A DNA stretch of 51,753 bases, from NCBI GenBank assembly GCA_045107005.1, contig JBGCFP010000012.1, positions 1 to 51,753 of the forward strand, given 5' to 3'. The DNA comes from JBCCMA01 sp045107005 (GTDB taxonomy: Bacteria > Pseudomonadota > Gammaproteobacteria > Steroidobacterales > JBCCMA01). The position numbers were made by a program, and so were the translations under genes. This document shows, in pieces, positions 41,497 through 50,302 of the stretch. Each line of letters begins with the position of its first letter. Positions within the stretch are counted from its first letter, which is position 1. Below the pieces are notes generated by a model. The model was not told where the DNA came from, did no database searches, and saw only the letters and a program-made list of their open reading frames with translations.

Positions 41497-44397
41497 CTAC
41501 ACCACCGCAATTTGCCCGCCGCTGACGCTGACTATCGGTACCAGCGTGGCGTCGTCACCGGCCAAATCGGCGATGAGCCCTAACAGCGTCACGGTCATCG
41601 CCGGGACCGCTTCTGTGAAGAAGCCGGAGATTCCACCGCGGGTCGCCAGCCAGCTGTCCAATCCGTCGTTAATACGCTCGTTGATGGCTTCCAATTGGTC
41701 AACGATTTCTTGTGCTCGGTCCGGTGGCGGCTGCTTGGGCAACGCGGCGATCTCATTTTGAAGTCTGGCGATAGCCCGAATGCCGCCGACGGCGATGACC
41801 AGCTCGTTGGCGTCATCACCGATTTTACGCAGGCGGCGCAGAAACGCCCGGTGATCTTGATCGCGGTCGAGGTTAACGCCGGTCTTGCGCAAAACGCGAG
41901 CACTGGCTTCGCTGCGCGACAGACTGGCGACCAGCAAAACGACGTCGCGTTCGCTGGTGTTGTCACCAAACTCCCGGGCAAGATGGCTCAGAAGAACTCG
42001 ATGCTCACGCTTGGTCACAATGAGTTCGATCAGAAGATCGACGGCGCGATCCCGTATGACCTCGTCAGGGATATGGATCAACGCCGCGAGACTACTGATT
42101 GATACCGGGAGGGTGACATCAACGCGAGCTTTGCTGCCGTCGTCGGTACGGTGGCGTCGATCGCGCAGCTTTTCGACGGCGCCTTCGGCCGCGCCGGCGG
42201 CAAGCAATGAACGGCCGCCGACGTTTTGTTCGAGGGACTGCAGAAACTGACGTAGTTCTTTTTCTCTGAGATTGTCGTCGGCGTACACCAGATTGAACGC
42301 CAGAGGCGTCGGGAACGCGTTTGGCTCGCGCGCGGCAAGCGCCAAGTCGTACGTGGCACTGAAACCCACCGCGCGCTCGACGTTAAACGCTTTGACGATT
42401 TTCTCCTGCGAGATTTTTTCCGACGCGACCAGCACGGTGCCGTCCGGGCTGACTTGAACGTCGACATCTGACGCTTTGACCCGCGTGCTGGAAATAGCAC
42501 TGTCGCCAAAGCTCAAGCTAAACCCGACGCTGCTTTCACGTTTCGCAAACGCACCGAACTGTCCGCTGACCTGATCGATCCACGGCTCACGCTGATTGAC
42601 GGCGGTTTGAAATTCCGACCAGACACTGTCGAGATTGCCGAGAATCACGGCACGATGAATAGCGCTGGTTGTTGCATTGACTTCGCGCACGCGAAAACTC
42701 AGTAGCGCATTCGAGCCGCTCTGCCGATTGACCTGGGCGGCGTACGCCATGCCGATCTTGAACTGCGCCACTTTCTGCAGACCGCCGATCATTTTCAGGC
42801 GAATATCCTGGTAGCGTTTTAGCAACTGGACCGCGGGTTGAACGATGGCGCTGGCGCGAGTGTCGACGCGTTGCTGCAGTTGCGCGATGTCCTCGCCGAT
42901 ACTTTCGAACGGTTGGAGCAGCTGGGCCAACGGGGCTTGGGTGTTAGTCATCAGACCGGCGACCGCAGTTTCGAACCGCGCGTTGACGCTGTCGATGCCG
43001 GCAATCAGTCTGGGCCCGAGTGTCGCGCCGAGTTCGGCCGCGATCTCCGGGCTCAGTGCCAGACGTTCTGTCATGCGTTCCAGAAGTTGATTGGCAATGC
43101 CCGCGCTGTCTTCGCCCCAGAACGGGATGGTCTCGTTGAGCAGTGTGCGCAGTTTTCCATCGAGGTGTTGCGTCGCCGAGTTCGCCAGTTCGTCGGCGGT
43201 CCCGTGTCCCAGCAGAACTTGTCCCACCGAGCTCATGACAGGGTGGTTCCAGTCGGTTGATGTCAGTGCGTTCGAGAGTTTCGTGCCGGGCGCGGTCCAC
43301 TCGTCCAGTTCGCCCAAAAGATCCGCCGGGTCGTCAAAAAACGGTTTGAGATGAGGTTTCGCGATTTCGTCCAGCCCGTTAACGTTGACGTCAGCATTCA
43401 GGTGCAGGCCAATCTGAGACTGCCGGTCGTCTTCGCGCACCACCGCGACCGTGACAAATCCAGCGCTGTCTTTCTCAATGGAAAACGTGAATTGGCCTTG
43501 ACGGCGCAGGGAGAAATCCAGCGAGGCGGCGACGCGGGCGTCCACCGCCAGCGCTGTCGCGTCCAGTCTTGCAGCGGCGCCAGCTGGACGGCCGAGCACT
43601 TTACCTACGGTCACACCACCGGCAAATTCCACGCTGCCGTTGCCGTGCAGTTGGACGCGCCGCAAGCCCACCGCGTTGCCGTTTTCATCAGTTGGCGCGA
43701 GGGCTTCATGCAGGGCGTCCAGGTCCCACGGGGTGGCGCGCGTTTGGCAGGCGGTCACCAGCGCGGTCGCGCGCGACGTCGGATCGGGGAACTGGTGGTA
43801 GAAATGGAGGTGGCCGCCGCCCGCGGTCGATGACGACAGCGCGATCTTACCCGGTCCTGAACCGCCGCTGCCCGAAGCACGTAACGCAATAGCGCCGACG
43901 CCAGTAAGAGCTTGGACTGCACTGTCGGGTGCCACCGGTCCCTGCCAGGATGTGGGGACAGTGGATGCGGTGAATCCGTTTACGCTTAGCGCCAAATCGG
44001 CCTCGCCACCGAGCGTCAGTGCGAGATCGCCCAGATCAAGGGATCGACTTGAGGGCGCTCTGGACAGCGGCAGGTTGATCTTGTCATCGGAACTGCCAAG
44101 CGGAAGCACGAAGGGCTCAATGTGATCGCCGATGCTCACCAGATAAGACTGGAGTTGATCAAGGCGGGCAACAATCTGATCCATCGGCAGATCAAGCCGC
44201 GTGATCGCATCGCGGACGACCGCATCGGTCGCGGTGCCGCGGCGATGGCGATAGATGGCGACGATGGCTTGGTCGATGGACGCGTCAATGTCACCGTTCT
44301 GCTGAAATTGCGCGCGTACGGCCTCGATCAGCTCAACAATATCCGAGTGCAAGGCAAAGAGCTGGCCTGCTGTGATCGCGGCCTTGGTCAGAAACAT
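41497..44397 (-). CDS. Large uncharacterised protein, upstream partner of the CHAT/hydrolase gene
   Basis: 966 residues with no family I recognise, no signal peptide and no clear TM helix. Residues 1-95 are helical (AITAGQLFALHSDIVELIEAV). Residues 115-345 are beta-rich with alternating polar/hydrophobic strands (DLALTLGGEADLALSVNGF, ASLDFSLRRQGQFTFSIEK, QIGLHLNADVNV). Residues about 350-570 are helical with coiled-coil character (ESIGEDIAQLQQRVDTRASA). A second beta-rich block follows (SSVGFSLSFGDSAISSTRV, DVDVQVSPDGTVLVASEK), then a helical C-terminus with a hydrophobic end. This two-block amphipathic-strand plan could fit a structural, pore-forming or scaffold protein. It lies just after a strong terminator and heads the unit with the CHAT gene, whose protease or hydrolase may act on it. 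Confidence 0.8.
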   Translation of the reverse strand: MFLTKAAITAGQLFALHSDIVELIEAVRAQFQQNGDIDASIDQAIVAIYRHRRGTATDAVVRDAITRLDLPMDQIVARLDQLQSYLVSIGDHIEPFVLPLGSSDDKINLPLSRAPSSRSLDLGDLALTLGGEADLALSVNGFTASTVPTSWQGPVAPDSAVQALTGVGAIALRASGSGGSGPGKIALSSSTAGGGHLHFYHQFPDPTSRATALVTACQTRATPWDLDALHEALAPTDENGNAVGLRRVQLHGNGSVEFAGGVTVGKVLGRPAGAAARLDATALAVDARVAASLDFSLRRQGQFTFSIEKDSAGFVTVAVVREDDRQSQIGLHLNADVNVNGLDEIAKPHLKPFFDDPADLLGELDEWTAPGTKLSNALTSTDWNHPVMSSVGQVLLGHGTADELANSATQHLDGKLRTLLNETIPFWGEDSAGIANQLLERMTERLALSPEIAAELGATLGPRLIAGIDSVNARFETAVAGLMTNTQAPLAQLLQPFESIGEDIAQLQQRVDTRASAIVQPAVQLLKRYQDIRLKMIGGLQKVAQFKIGMAYAAQVNRQSGSNALLSFRVREVNATTSAIHRAVILGNLDSVWSEFQTAVNQREPWIDQVSGQFGAFAKRESSVGFSLSFGDSAISSTRVKASDVDVQVSPDGTVLVASEKISQEKIVKAFNVERAVGFSATYDLALAAREPNAFPTPLAFNLVYADDNLREKELRQFLQSLEQNVGGRSLLAAGAAEGAVEKLRDRRHRTDDGSKARVDVTLPVSISSLAALIHIPDEVIRDRAVDLLIELIVTKREHRVLLSHLAREFGDNTSERDVVLLVASLSRSEASARVLRKTGVNLDRDQDHRAFLRRLRKIGDDANELVIAVGGIRAIARLQNEIAALPKQPPPDRAQEIVDQLEAINERINDGLDSWLATRGGISGFFTEAVPAMTVTLLGLIADLAGDDATLVPIVSVSGGQIAVV

Positions 44398-44489
44398 GCG
44401 CAGTCCATGTCAGTTGAAACGTCATTTGAGTGTAGTGCATGGATTGGGGGATAGCGCGTTCGTGAGAGGCACTGCCTGGGCGATGCGGC

Positions 44490-44522
44490 AAAAAAAAACG
44501 CCCGACGCATGCGCGTCGGGCG
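44490..44522 (-). terminator. Rho-independent terminator of the FG-GAP-like protein gene
   Basis: Read on the minus strand, a perfect 10-bp GC-rich stem (cgcccgacgc 44499-44508 with gcgtcgggcg 44513-44522, 4-base loop) is followed by nine U residues (A run 44490-44498). It ends the gene stopping at 44553 and isolates the next minus-strand operon. Confidence 0.92.
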
Positions 44523-44552
44523 TTCGTTCTATGGTTCCGAGAGAGTGTCGGT

Positions 44553-45494
44553 CTAATCAAACGGCGTTGGCGGAACCCAGATTGGGGGATTCGTACTGGG
44601 CGATCCCGGCACCAAAGGACGACACTGGAAGCCCAAAGCGGCTGGGTCGCCTGTCGATCCGCAATCGTTTAGGTACGTTCCGCCAGGACCAGGTGGCATC
44701 AAGAACGAAAATTCGTAGTTCTTGCCGGCCCATGCATTGGTATCCACGATGATCGGATGTGCGAGCATCAACGGGCGATTAACCGTGCCGAAGACCGCAT
44801 TGGAATTCGCCAGGTCAAGGAACTGAAAGCTGCTGTCGGTCGTTGCCCGCGCGTACTGAACCGTGTTGCCCCAAAAAATGCCGACTTTTGCTATCCCGTC
44901 ACGGGCGTTGTTGATGTTGCCGCTAATCGGTATTTGGTTGAAGTGGTAACCCGGGATTTGCGGCAGGGTACCAAAGCTGATCGTGATCATGTCGGTGAGG
45001 TCTGAGCGATTCGGAAACAGCTTGAACGTGCCGTCCGTGTAGATGCCGAAATCATCGCCTCCAACGCCGTCCCAGTCGCCCGAGACCGGTATGCTGTTGG
45101 CATTCCACTGCGAGGCGCTGGGTAACGTGTACGTCGTGAACGAAACCTGGAAACTTGCGTGGACTCTCCAGTCCACGATGAACACCCCATCTTTGTAGAC
45201 CGCCAGATCATCGAGACCGTCATTGTTGAAGTCGCCGATGATCGGCTGCCAGCCGGTGCCGCCAATGGCGCTGATGACGTTTGACCCAATGCTCCATTGC
45301 GCCGTCGCGGGCGTTGCGGCATCGGTCACATACGTTACTCGGGACTGGGAAGTACCGTTGTCCTCACTGATCACCAGCGTACACCCGTCAGGGCCACACA
45401 AGCCGTTACTGGCGGCGAGGACTGGAAGAGTGGTCAACGCGACCGCGGAGGCTGCGAGCGAGCAGCCGAACTTAGCTATTTTCGAATATTTCAT
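44553..45494 (-). CDS. Secreted FG-GAP/VCBS-like repeat protein
   Basis: A 313-residue exported protein. ATG 45494 (GAAGG upstream) opens a signal peptide (KFGCSLAASAVALTTLPVLAAS). The body has FG-GAP-like calcium-binding repeats: GDFNNDGLDDLAVYKDG, SGDWDGVGGDDFGIYTDG and GNINNARDGIAKVGIFWG, the integrin-alpha-type propeller pattern of Asp/Asn loops before a hydrophobic strand. The C-terminus is Pro-rich and has four Cys residues in two pairs. It includes MPPGPGGTYL, similar to but distinct from the PGPSG tail of other secreted proteins here. Probably an extracellular structural or adhesive protein. It is divergent from the winged-helix STAND gene. Confidence 0.84.
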   Translation of the reverse strand: MKYSKIAKFGCSLAASAVALTTLPVLAASNGLCGPDGCTLVISEDNGTSQSRVTYVTDAATPATAQWSIGSNVISAIGGTGWQPIIGDFNNDGLDDLAVYKDGVFIVDWRVHASFQVSFTTYTLPSASQWNANSIPVSGDWDGVGGDDFGIYTDGTFKLFPNRSDLTDMITISFGTLPQIPGYHFNQIPISGNINNARDGIAKVGIFWGNTVQYARATTDSSFQFLDLANSNAVFGTVNRPLMLAHPIIVDTNAWAGKNYEFSFLMPPGPGGTYLNDCGSTGDPAALGFQCRPLVPGSPSTNPPIWVPPTPFD

Positions 45495-45853
45495 TGCAAC
45501 GGTGCCTTCATCTGAAAGGAATAAAGTGTGCTTTTTTTGGTCGACAAGCACTTGACACCAACCTTGGCGAAGCTCCGTGTGCAGGGCAATCGAGTATGGG
45601 TTAATTCGCGTGATCTTAGTGTTATTTTTGTCAGAATACTGGTTTTTTACCGCTTTTTCTTGCTGTAATGAGAATGAGTCTTAATTGCGAGGCGCGCGTC
45701 ACGGTGACCGCTTCGGCCGTTATTCCGGGCAAACTGACATAACAGGTAGCTCGCCAACGCGTTTTGGACTTAGACTCAGCGACCGGAACAGCGGACGTTC
45801 TCGCGACCGAACGATTTTAGCGATTTCAATTACAGAGTAAGTGCAAGATCAGA
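45495..45853. other. Divergent promoter region (359 bases)
   Basis: This gap holds the promoters of the FG-GAP-like gene (minus) and the winged-helix STAND gene (plus). It has an AT-rich stretch around 45600-45690 and an 11-base palindrome GTCACGGTGAC at 45698-45708, a possible binding site for the winged helix of the plus-strand gene product. No coding frame or terminator hairpin is seen. Confidence 0.45.
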
Positions 45854-48800
45854 ATGTCCTCCGACCATCCAGTACCCAAGTTTTTCCGCCTCGGCGATTT
45901 TGTGGTCGACGCCACCGCCGGCACGCTGACTCTTAACGGCGACGTCACGAGCCTCCAACCCAAAGTCATGCAGCTCCTCATTTGCTTGACGGAGCATCAC
46001 GGCCAGATCGTCAGCAAGGAGTATTTGCTGGAACACGTCTGGAAAGGGACGTTTGTGGTGGATGGGGCCTTGCGCCGCTGTATCTACCTGCTACGCAAAG
46101 TCTTGTCCAAATCCGACGGCGAGAAAGCCGTTTTGGAGACGCTTCCACGGCGCGGCTACCGCCTGCTCTGTGCGCCCACTCCGTTGAATCCGGACCAGCA
46201 GGAATTGGTGACGCAAACGGCCGAATACGACGGCGACGCCTATCGCGGACTCCAAGTCTTTGACCAATCTCATGCTGACATATTTTTCGGACGGCGTGCG
46301 GCGGTGCAGCAGGTTGTCGACGCAATGGATGCCCAAGTGGCCAACGGACATGGGTTCTGTTTGATTCTCGGGCCGAGCGGCAGTGGCAAATCGTCACTGG
46401 CGCGGGCCGGTGTCGTGCCGGCATTGCTAAGCCGCAGTGCTCAAGACGATCAAGATCAACTACTGGTTGCCACGTTCAGCATGAACGAGAGCCCGACCGA
46501 TCCGCTGGGGCACTTCGCAACCCGCCTCACCGAGACGATTCTTGGTGAACAGGCCAGCGCACAGAGAGCAACGGCGTTGGCACAGCAGCTCGAAAATGAC
46601 GACGAGGCGGCCGTGTCGTCCGTGCTTGAGATGTTGGCTGCGGCGGACGACACTCCTTCGAAGCGTTTGTTGCTGGTCTTCGATCAATTCGAGGAACTGT
46701 TGGTGCACGACGGCGGCGAGGCATTTCGCAGCCAGTTTTTGGCCGTGTTGTACCCGTTGGTTCGCAGCGGTGCGGTGTGGATGCTGGCGACGATGCGCAG
46801 CGAGTTCTACCCACAGTTTGCGGAAATCGAAGCGCTGCGTTTTCTGCGCGGTGAACACGGTCAAGTCGATTTGGCGTTTCCTGGTGCTGCTGAAATTGCC
46901 GACATCGTGCGCAAGCCGGCGGCGCTCGCAGGATTGAGTTTCGGCATGGATGAGAATAGCCGCCGACTCGATCAGATCATCATTGACGCGGCGACGCGCC
47001 AGGACAACAGTTTGCCGCTGCTGCAGTTCGCACTGAGCGAACTGGAGTTGAAAAGCCAGGACAACGTGCTGCAGGTCGAGGATTACTACGCGTTGGGCGA
47101 ACTTGCAGGGTGTTTGTCGGGTCACGCAGATCGAATTTTTGATGCGTTGCCGGCGAGCACTCGGGCGGCGCTGCCGTTTATGTTGGAGCGCATGGTCATT
47201 GCTGACCCGCGCAACGTAGGGCGCGTGTTGAAACGGACGGTGAGTCTGACCGACTTTGACGCCGAGCCCGGCGCGACACCGTTGGTCAATGCCTTTATCG
47301 AAGCACGACTGGTTACCACGTTCCTCGACAGGACCACTGGTGTACCGTCGGCGCAATTCGCGCATGAGGCGGTCTTGGCGAACTGGGATCGCGGACGCGA
47401 TTGGGTGCAGTCAAACTACGCGGAGATTCGCTTTCGCAGCTGGCTCAACGAACTGGCCGCTCGCTGGGATGATGATGACCGATCGCGGCACTATTTAATG
47501 AGCGACGGCAAACCTCTGGTAGAAGCGCGCCGTCTGGCGGCAGGCCAGCCGTCGCTGTCGGACACGGCGCTTGCCTTTGTCAAAGCGTCGCACCGCCGCT
47601 CATCAATACGCGATATCGTGCGCGGAGCCATTACGCTGACCTTGGCTGCGCTAACGGTGACCGCTTCGCTTATGTGGCGTAGCGCCGTGACCAGCAGGGA
47701 GCAGGCTCAAAGCGCCACGCTTCGAGCTGAGGCGACGAGTGATTTTTTGCTTTCCATATTTGAAAATGCGGATCCCGGCGCAACCGGGCGCAGCGACCTG
47801 ACCGCCGTGGATTTGCTGAATCGGGCTCGTGACAGTCTGTCGGGGAAATTTGAGCGTGTCGAGGTCGTGGATCGCGCGGCCATGCTCAGCAAGCTGGGGG
47901 AGACCTATCTGCTGGTCGGGCACTACGGGATCGCTGATAAGCTTTTCACCCAGGCGGAAACCATGCTGCCTGAAATTGAAGACCAATACCCTGCTGTCGC
48001 ATCCAAAGTTCTGCTGGAACTTGGGGCGTTGAGAAACGAACAGCAAGACTATGCTCAAAGCGGTCCGTACCTGGCACGGGCTCTGGGTTTGGCCAAAGCG
48101 GCTGACCGTCCCGCGCTCATCGCGCACACCCTGAATATCCAGGGCCTTCAAGCGCGGAGCCAAGGCTCACCTCAAGCCGCTGCGGATCTGTTTTTGCAGG
48201 CGGAACGAGCCCTGGATTCCGCGGATGTTCTTAGTCCAGCCGTGACGAAACTTCGGCCGAGTCTTTACGACAACCTCGGTAGCGTCTACTACCAAATGAA
48301 TGAGCTGGAATTGGCCGACGAGGCCATAAGCGAATCGTTGTCGTTACGTGTCGAGTATGGGCGGGGCGAGACGGCCGACCAGACAAACGGTCTGTCGGGT
48401 TTAGGGCTATTGAGAAGTCGCCAGGGTCGCAATGAGGAAGCGGTCGAGTTATTTGAACAGGCAATTGACGGACGCATCCGACTCCACGGTGATCGGCACC
48501 CCTATCTCGCCACCTATCTGATCAACAAGTCCTCTGCGGAGATGAAGCTCGAGCGATTCATTGATGCGCGCGAGAGCGCCCGCCGTGGGCTCGAAGTGCT
48601 GTCTCACAACAACGCTCAGCCCGAGGCCATGAGTGCCGTTTTTCGTCGCAATCTTATGATCGCCAGTTGGCTCGGCGGGCTGCGCGTCACGGCAGCAGAT
48701 ATGGACAACGCGACGAACGAAATTCCGTTGTTGGCGGCGGCCTATGGCGAAGACCATGCCCTTGTTCACTCGACGCGTATCGCGATTATCGGTTTGCGCA

Positions 48801-48946
48801 TCGATGCGGCAAGCGTTGACGACGTCGACGCGCTTTGCGGCCAACTGTCTGCCGCGGTCCAGCAGATGCCACCAGCCGAACCAAGTGCTCTAACGTCCAA
48901 ACTCGACACGTATTTCGATCAGAACGGCGTCTGCACGGAGCGCTGA
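45854..48946 (+). CDS. Winged-helix / STAND NTPase / TM / TPR regulatory protein
   Basis: A 1030-residue protein. Residues 8-107 are an OmpR/PhoB-type winged helix (LQPKVMQLLICLTEHHGQIVSKEYLLEHVW, VDGALRRCIYLLRKVL, LETLPRRGYRL), as in CadC/ToxR-like membrane regulators. Residues 144-540 are a STAND-type NTPase: FFGRRAAVQQVV, Walker A GPSGSGKSS (173-181), Walker B RLLLVFDQFEEL, and sensor-like MRSEFYPQF. A single TM helix (GAITLTLAALTVTASLMW, about 591-608) leads to an outer TPR array (DRAAMLSKLGETYLLVGHYGIADKLF, LYDNLGSVYYQMNELELADEAI). DNA binding, ATP-driven switching and periplasmic sensing thus sit in one chain. It may regulate the divergent FG-GAP gene. Confidence 0.92.
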   Translation: MSSDHPVPKFFRLGDFVVDATAGTLTLNGDVTSLQPKVMQLLICLTEHHGQIVSKEYLLEHVWKGTFVVDGALRRCIYLLRKVLSKSDGEKAVLETLPRRGYRLLCAPTPLNPDQQELVTQTAEYDGDAYRGLQVFDQSHADIFFGRRAAVQQVVDAMDAQVANGHGFCLILGPSGSGKSSLARAGVVPALLSRSAQDDQDQLLVATFSMNESPTDPLGHFATRLTETILGEQASAQRATALAQQLENDDEAAVSSVLEMLAAADDTPSKRLLLVFDQFEELLVHDGGEAFRSQFLAVLYPLVRSGAVWMLATMRSEFYPQFAEIEALRFLRGEHGQVDLAFPGAAEIADIVRKPAALAGLSFGMDENSRRLDQIIIDAATRQDNSLPLLQFALSELELKSQDNVLQVEDYYALGELAGCLSGHADRIFDALPASTRAALPFMLERMVIADPRNVGRVLKRTVSLTDFDAEPGATPLVNAFIEARLVTTFLDRTTGVPSAQFAHEAVLANWDRGRDWVQSNYAEIRFRSWLNELAARWDDDDRSRHYLMSDGKPLVEARRLAAGQPSLSDTALAFVKASHRRSSIRDIVRGAITLTLAALTVTASLMWRSAVTSREQAQSATLRAEATSDFLLSIFENADPGATGRSDLTAVDLLNRARDSLSGKFERVEVVDRAAMLSKLGETYLLVGHYGIADKLFTQAETMLPEIEDQYPAVASKVLLELGALRNEQQDYAQSGPYLARALGLAKAADRPALIAHTLNIQGLQARSQGSPQAAADLFLQAERALDSADVLSPAVTKLRPSLYDNLGSVYYQMNELELADEAISESLSLRVEYGRGETADQTNGLSGLGLLRSRQGRNEEAVELFEQAIDGRIRLHGDRHPYLATYLINKSSAEMKLERFIDARESARRGLEVLSHNNAQPEAMSAVFRRNLMIASWLGGLRVTAADMDNATNEIPLLAAAYGEDHALVHSTRIAIIGLRIDAASVDDVDALCGQLSAAVQQMPPAEPSALTSKLDTYFDQNGVCTER

Positions 48947-48988
48947 GCCAAAAAGCGCGTCGCGGCACACAACCGCGACGCGTTTGGC
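48947..48988 (+). terminator. Terminator-like hairpin after the STAND gene
   Basis: A 10-bp perfect stem (cgcgtcgcgg 48956-48965 with ccgcgacgcg 48973-48982) is extended by gccaaa/tttggc at its base. It begins right after the stop at 48946. The U-tract is only three bases, so it is less typical than the other terminators here, but position and strength support the call. Confidence 0.7.
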
Positions 48989-49009
48989 AAAACGCTCCCC
49001 GTTGCAATG

Positions 49010-49050
49010 ACCCCTCTCGCGAACAAGTCCAGTTGTGTCGCGACAGGGGT
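49010..49050. other. Long imperfect hairpin, unexplained
   Basis: acccctctcgcgaacaa (49010-49026) pairs with the stretch ttgt-g-tcgcgacaggggt (49033-49050) over 17 bp, with one mismatch, one bulged G and a 6-base loop. It lies 22 bases beyond the STAND terminator and has no U-tract. It may be a protein site, a small RNA part or a remnant; nothing else in the 240-base gap resembles a gene. Confidence 0.5.
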
Positions 49051-49190
49051 TCGTGTCGAGCGTTGTCCAACAAAGGGCGCGCTCCGTTCGAAAGCAAGAC
49101 ACGTCCATTTGGCCTGTCGTCGACACTAACAGCGTCGAACACTCGACTTGTTATCACAGCGTTATTTGTGGATCGAAAAACGCCTCGGAA

Positions 49191-50243
49191 TCAGACCTTG
49201 AGGCCGCAGGACAAAAACGCCTCGCGTATCGTGGCTTTCTCGGCATCGGTAAGCTCCAGCATTGGTCGCCGAACGCGACCGCCAACTTGCCCGAGTAACT
49301 CTTGCCAGTATTTGCCGAACGCCTGCGGTTTGTCCGCCGGTTTCGATCGCTTCATCGCTTCGCGTACCGGGTTGAGACTGTCTCGAATCTGGCGCGCTTC
49401 GTCGAACTTCCCGTCGAACGCGAGACGCGTGTACTGGTCCATGCGCTTGTCGATCTTGCTTTGCAGTTGGTAGGGCGGAGACGAACACAGATATAGACGC
49501 CAGCCCAGTTCTTCGATGTTGTCGAGCCAGTCGTCCTCAAGCGACGTGGAAACCTGAATTTTGTCCCCGACCATGTGGGTTAATTGTACGTACATGTCAC
49601 GTGGCACGGAGTATTTGATCGCCACAATGTTTGGCAGCTCGGCAATACGCGCGCACTCGTCTGGCTGCATCAAATAACCGCAGTCCGGATGGCTCCACAT
49701 GGCAATGCCAATGTCGAGCTGATCACACAGCGCTTTGTAATACTGATAGAGCACTTCACCGCGGTCGTGAATGAAACTCAAGACCGGCGAGTGCACGACA
49801 ACATAATCCGCACCGCAGTCCTGGGCGTGCCGGGCAAGTTCGAGCACCGTGTCGATATTGGTATCGGACACCGAAATGATCGTGCCCGCTTTATCGCCAC
49901 ACTCGTCCACGGCGATCTCGACGTTACGCTTGCGTTCGGCAAGGCTCATGGAAAAATACTCGCCTTGCTTACCGGCGATGAACAAACCCTGGATATCCAG
50001 ATCGTCAATCCAGTGGCGAATGTTCGCGCGCAGACCGGATTCGTCGAGCGACAGGTCGTCGGCGAACGGGTTCAGGGCGGCGGCCCAGATGCCGCGCATC
50101 TTCTCGCGGGCGTAGTCTTTGGCATCAAGTTTTGAATATTTAATGATCGTCACTCTTGGTTTTTGACCGGCCAGTGGTGCGGTTGGTGTGTACGCAAACA
50201 TAGCGTAAAGCGTCGTGGAATAGCCGAGAGGCTGATATAGCAT
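49191..50243 (-). CDS. Dihydrodipicolinate synthase/N-acetylneuraminate lyase family protein
   Basis: A class I pyruvate-dependent aldolase/lyase homologue of up to 350 residues. The (beta/alpha)8 barrel shows GIWAAALNPFADDLSLDESGLRANIRHWIDD, GLFIAGKQGEYFSMSLAERK, the strand ISVSDTNIDTVLELARHAQDCGADYVVV and the Schiff-base Lys in NIVAIKYSV. The usual GTTGE becomes GKQGE, and the catalytic YY..PYY region is replaced by HSPVLSFIH, so the reaction differs from that of DapA. The true start may be GTG 50153 (about 320 residues), because the first 30 residues from ATG 50243 are not family-like. It is divergent from the aspartate-dehydrogenase-like gene, with 59 bases between the outermost starts, suggesting one pathway controlled by the LysR gene downstream of it. 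Confidence 0.88.
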   Translation of the reverse strand: MLYQPLGYSTTLYAMFAYTPTAPLAGQKPRVTIIKYSKLDAKDYAREKMRGIWAAALNPFADDLSLDESGLRANIRHWIDDLDIQGLFIAGKQGEYFSMSLAERKRNVEIAVDECGDKAGTIISVSDTNIDTVLELARHAQDCGADYVVVHSPVLSFIHDRGEVLYQYYKALCDQLDIGIAMWSHPDCGYLMQPDECARIAELPNIVAIKYSVPRDMYVQLTHMVGDKIQVSTSLEDDWLDNIEELGWRLYLCSSPPYQLQSKIDKRMDQYTRLAFDGKFDEARQIRDSLNPVREAMKRSKPADKPQAFGKYWQELLGQVGGRVRRPMLELTDAEKATIREAFLSCGLKV

Positions 50244-50302
50244 TTAACTATACCCAATGGCCTTGTTCTTGCGATAATGATTAGCCAATACGGGGGGTAA
50301 AC

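Noticed and set aside
36032..44397. Type III-E CRISPR (gRAMP/Csx29) locus because of the TPR and CHAT domains
   Set aside because: No Cas7-like protein, Cas1 or CRISPR repeats are in the window, and the domain order differs from Csx29.
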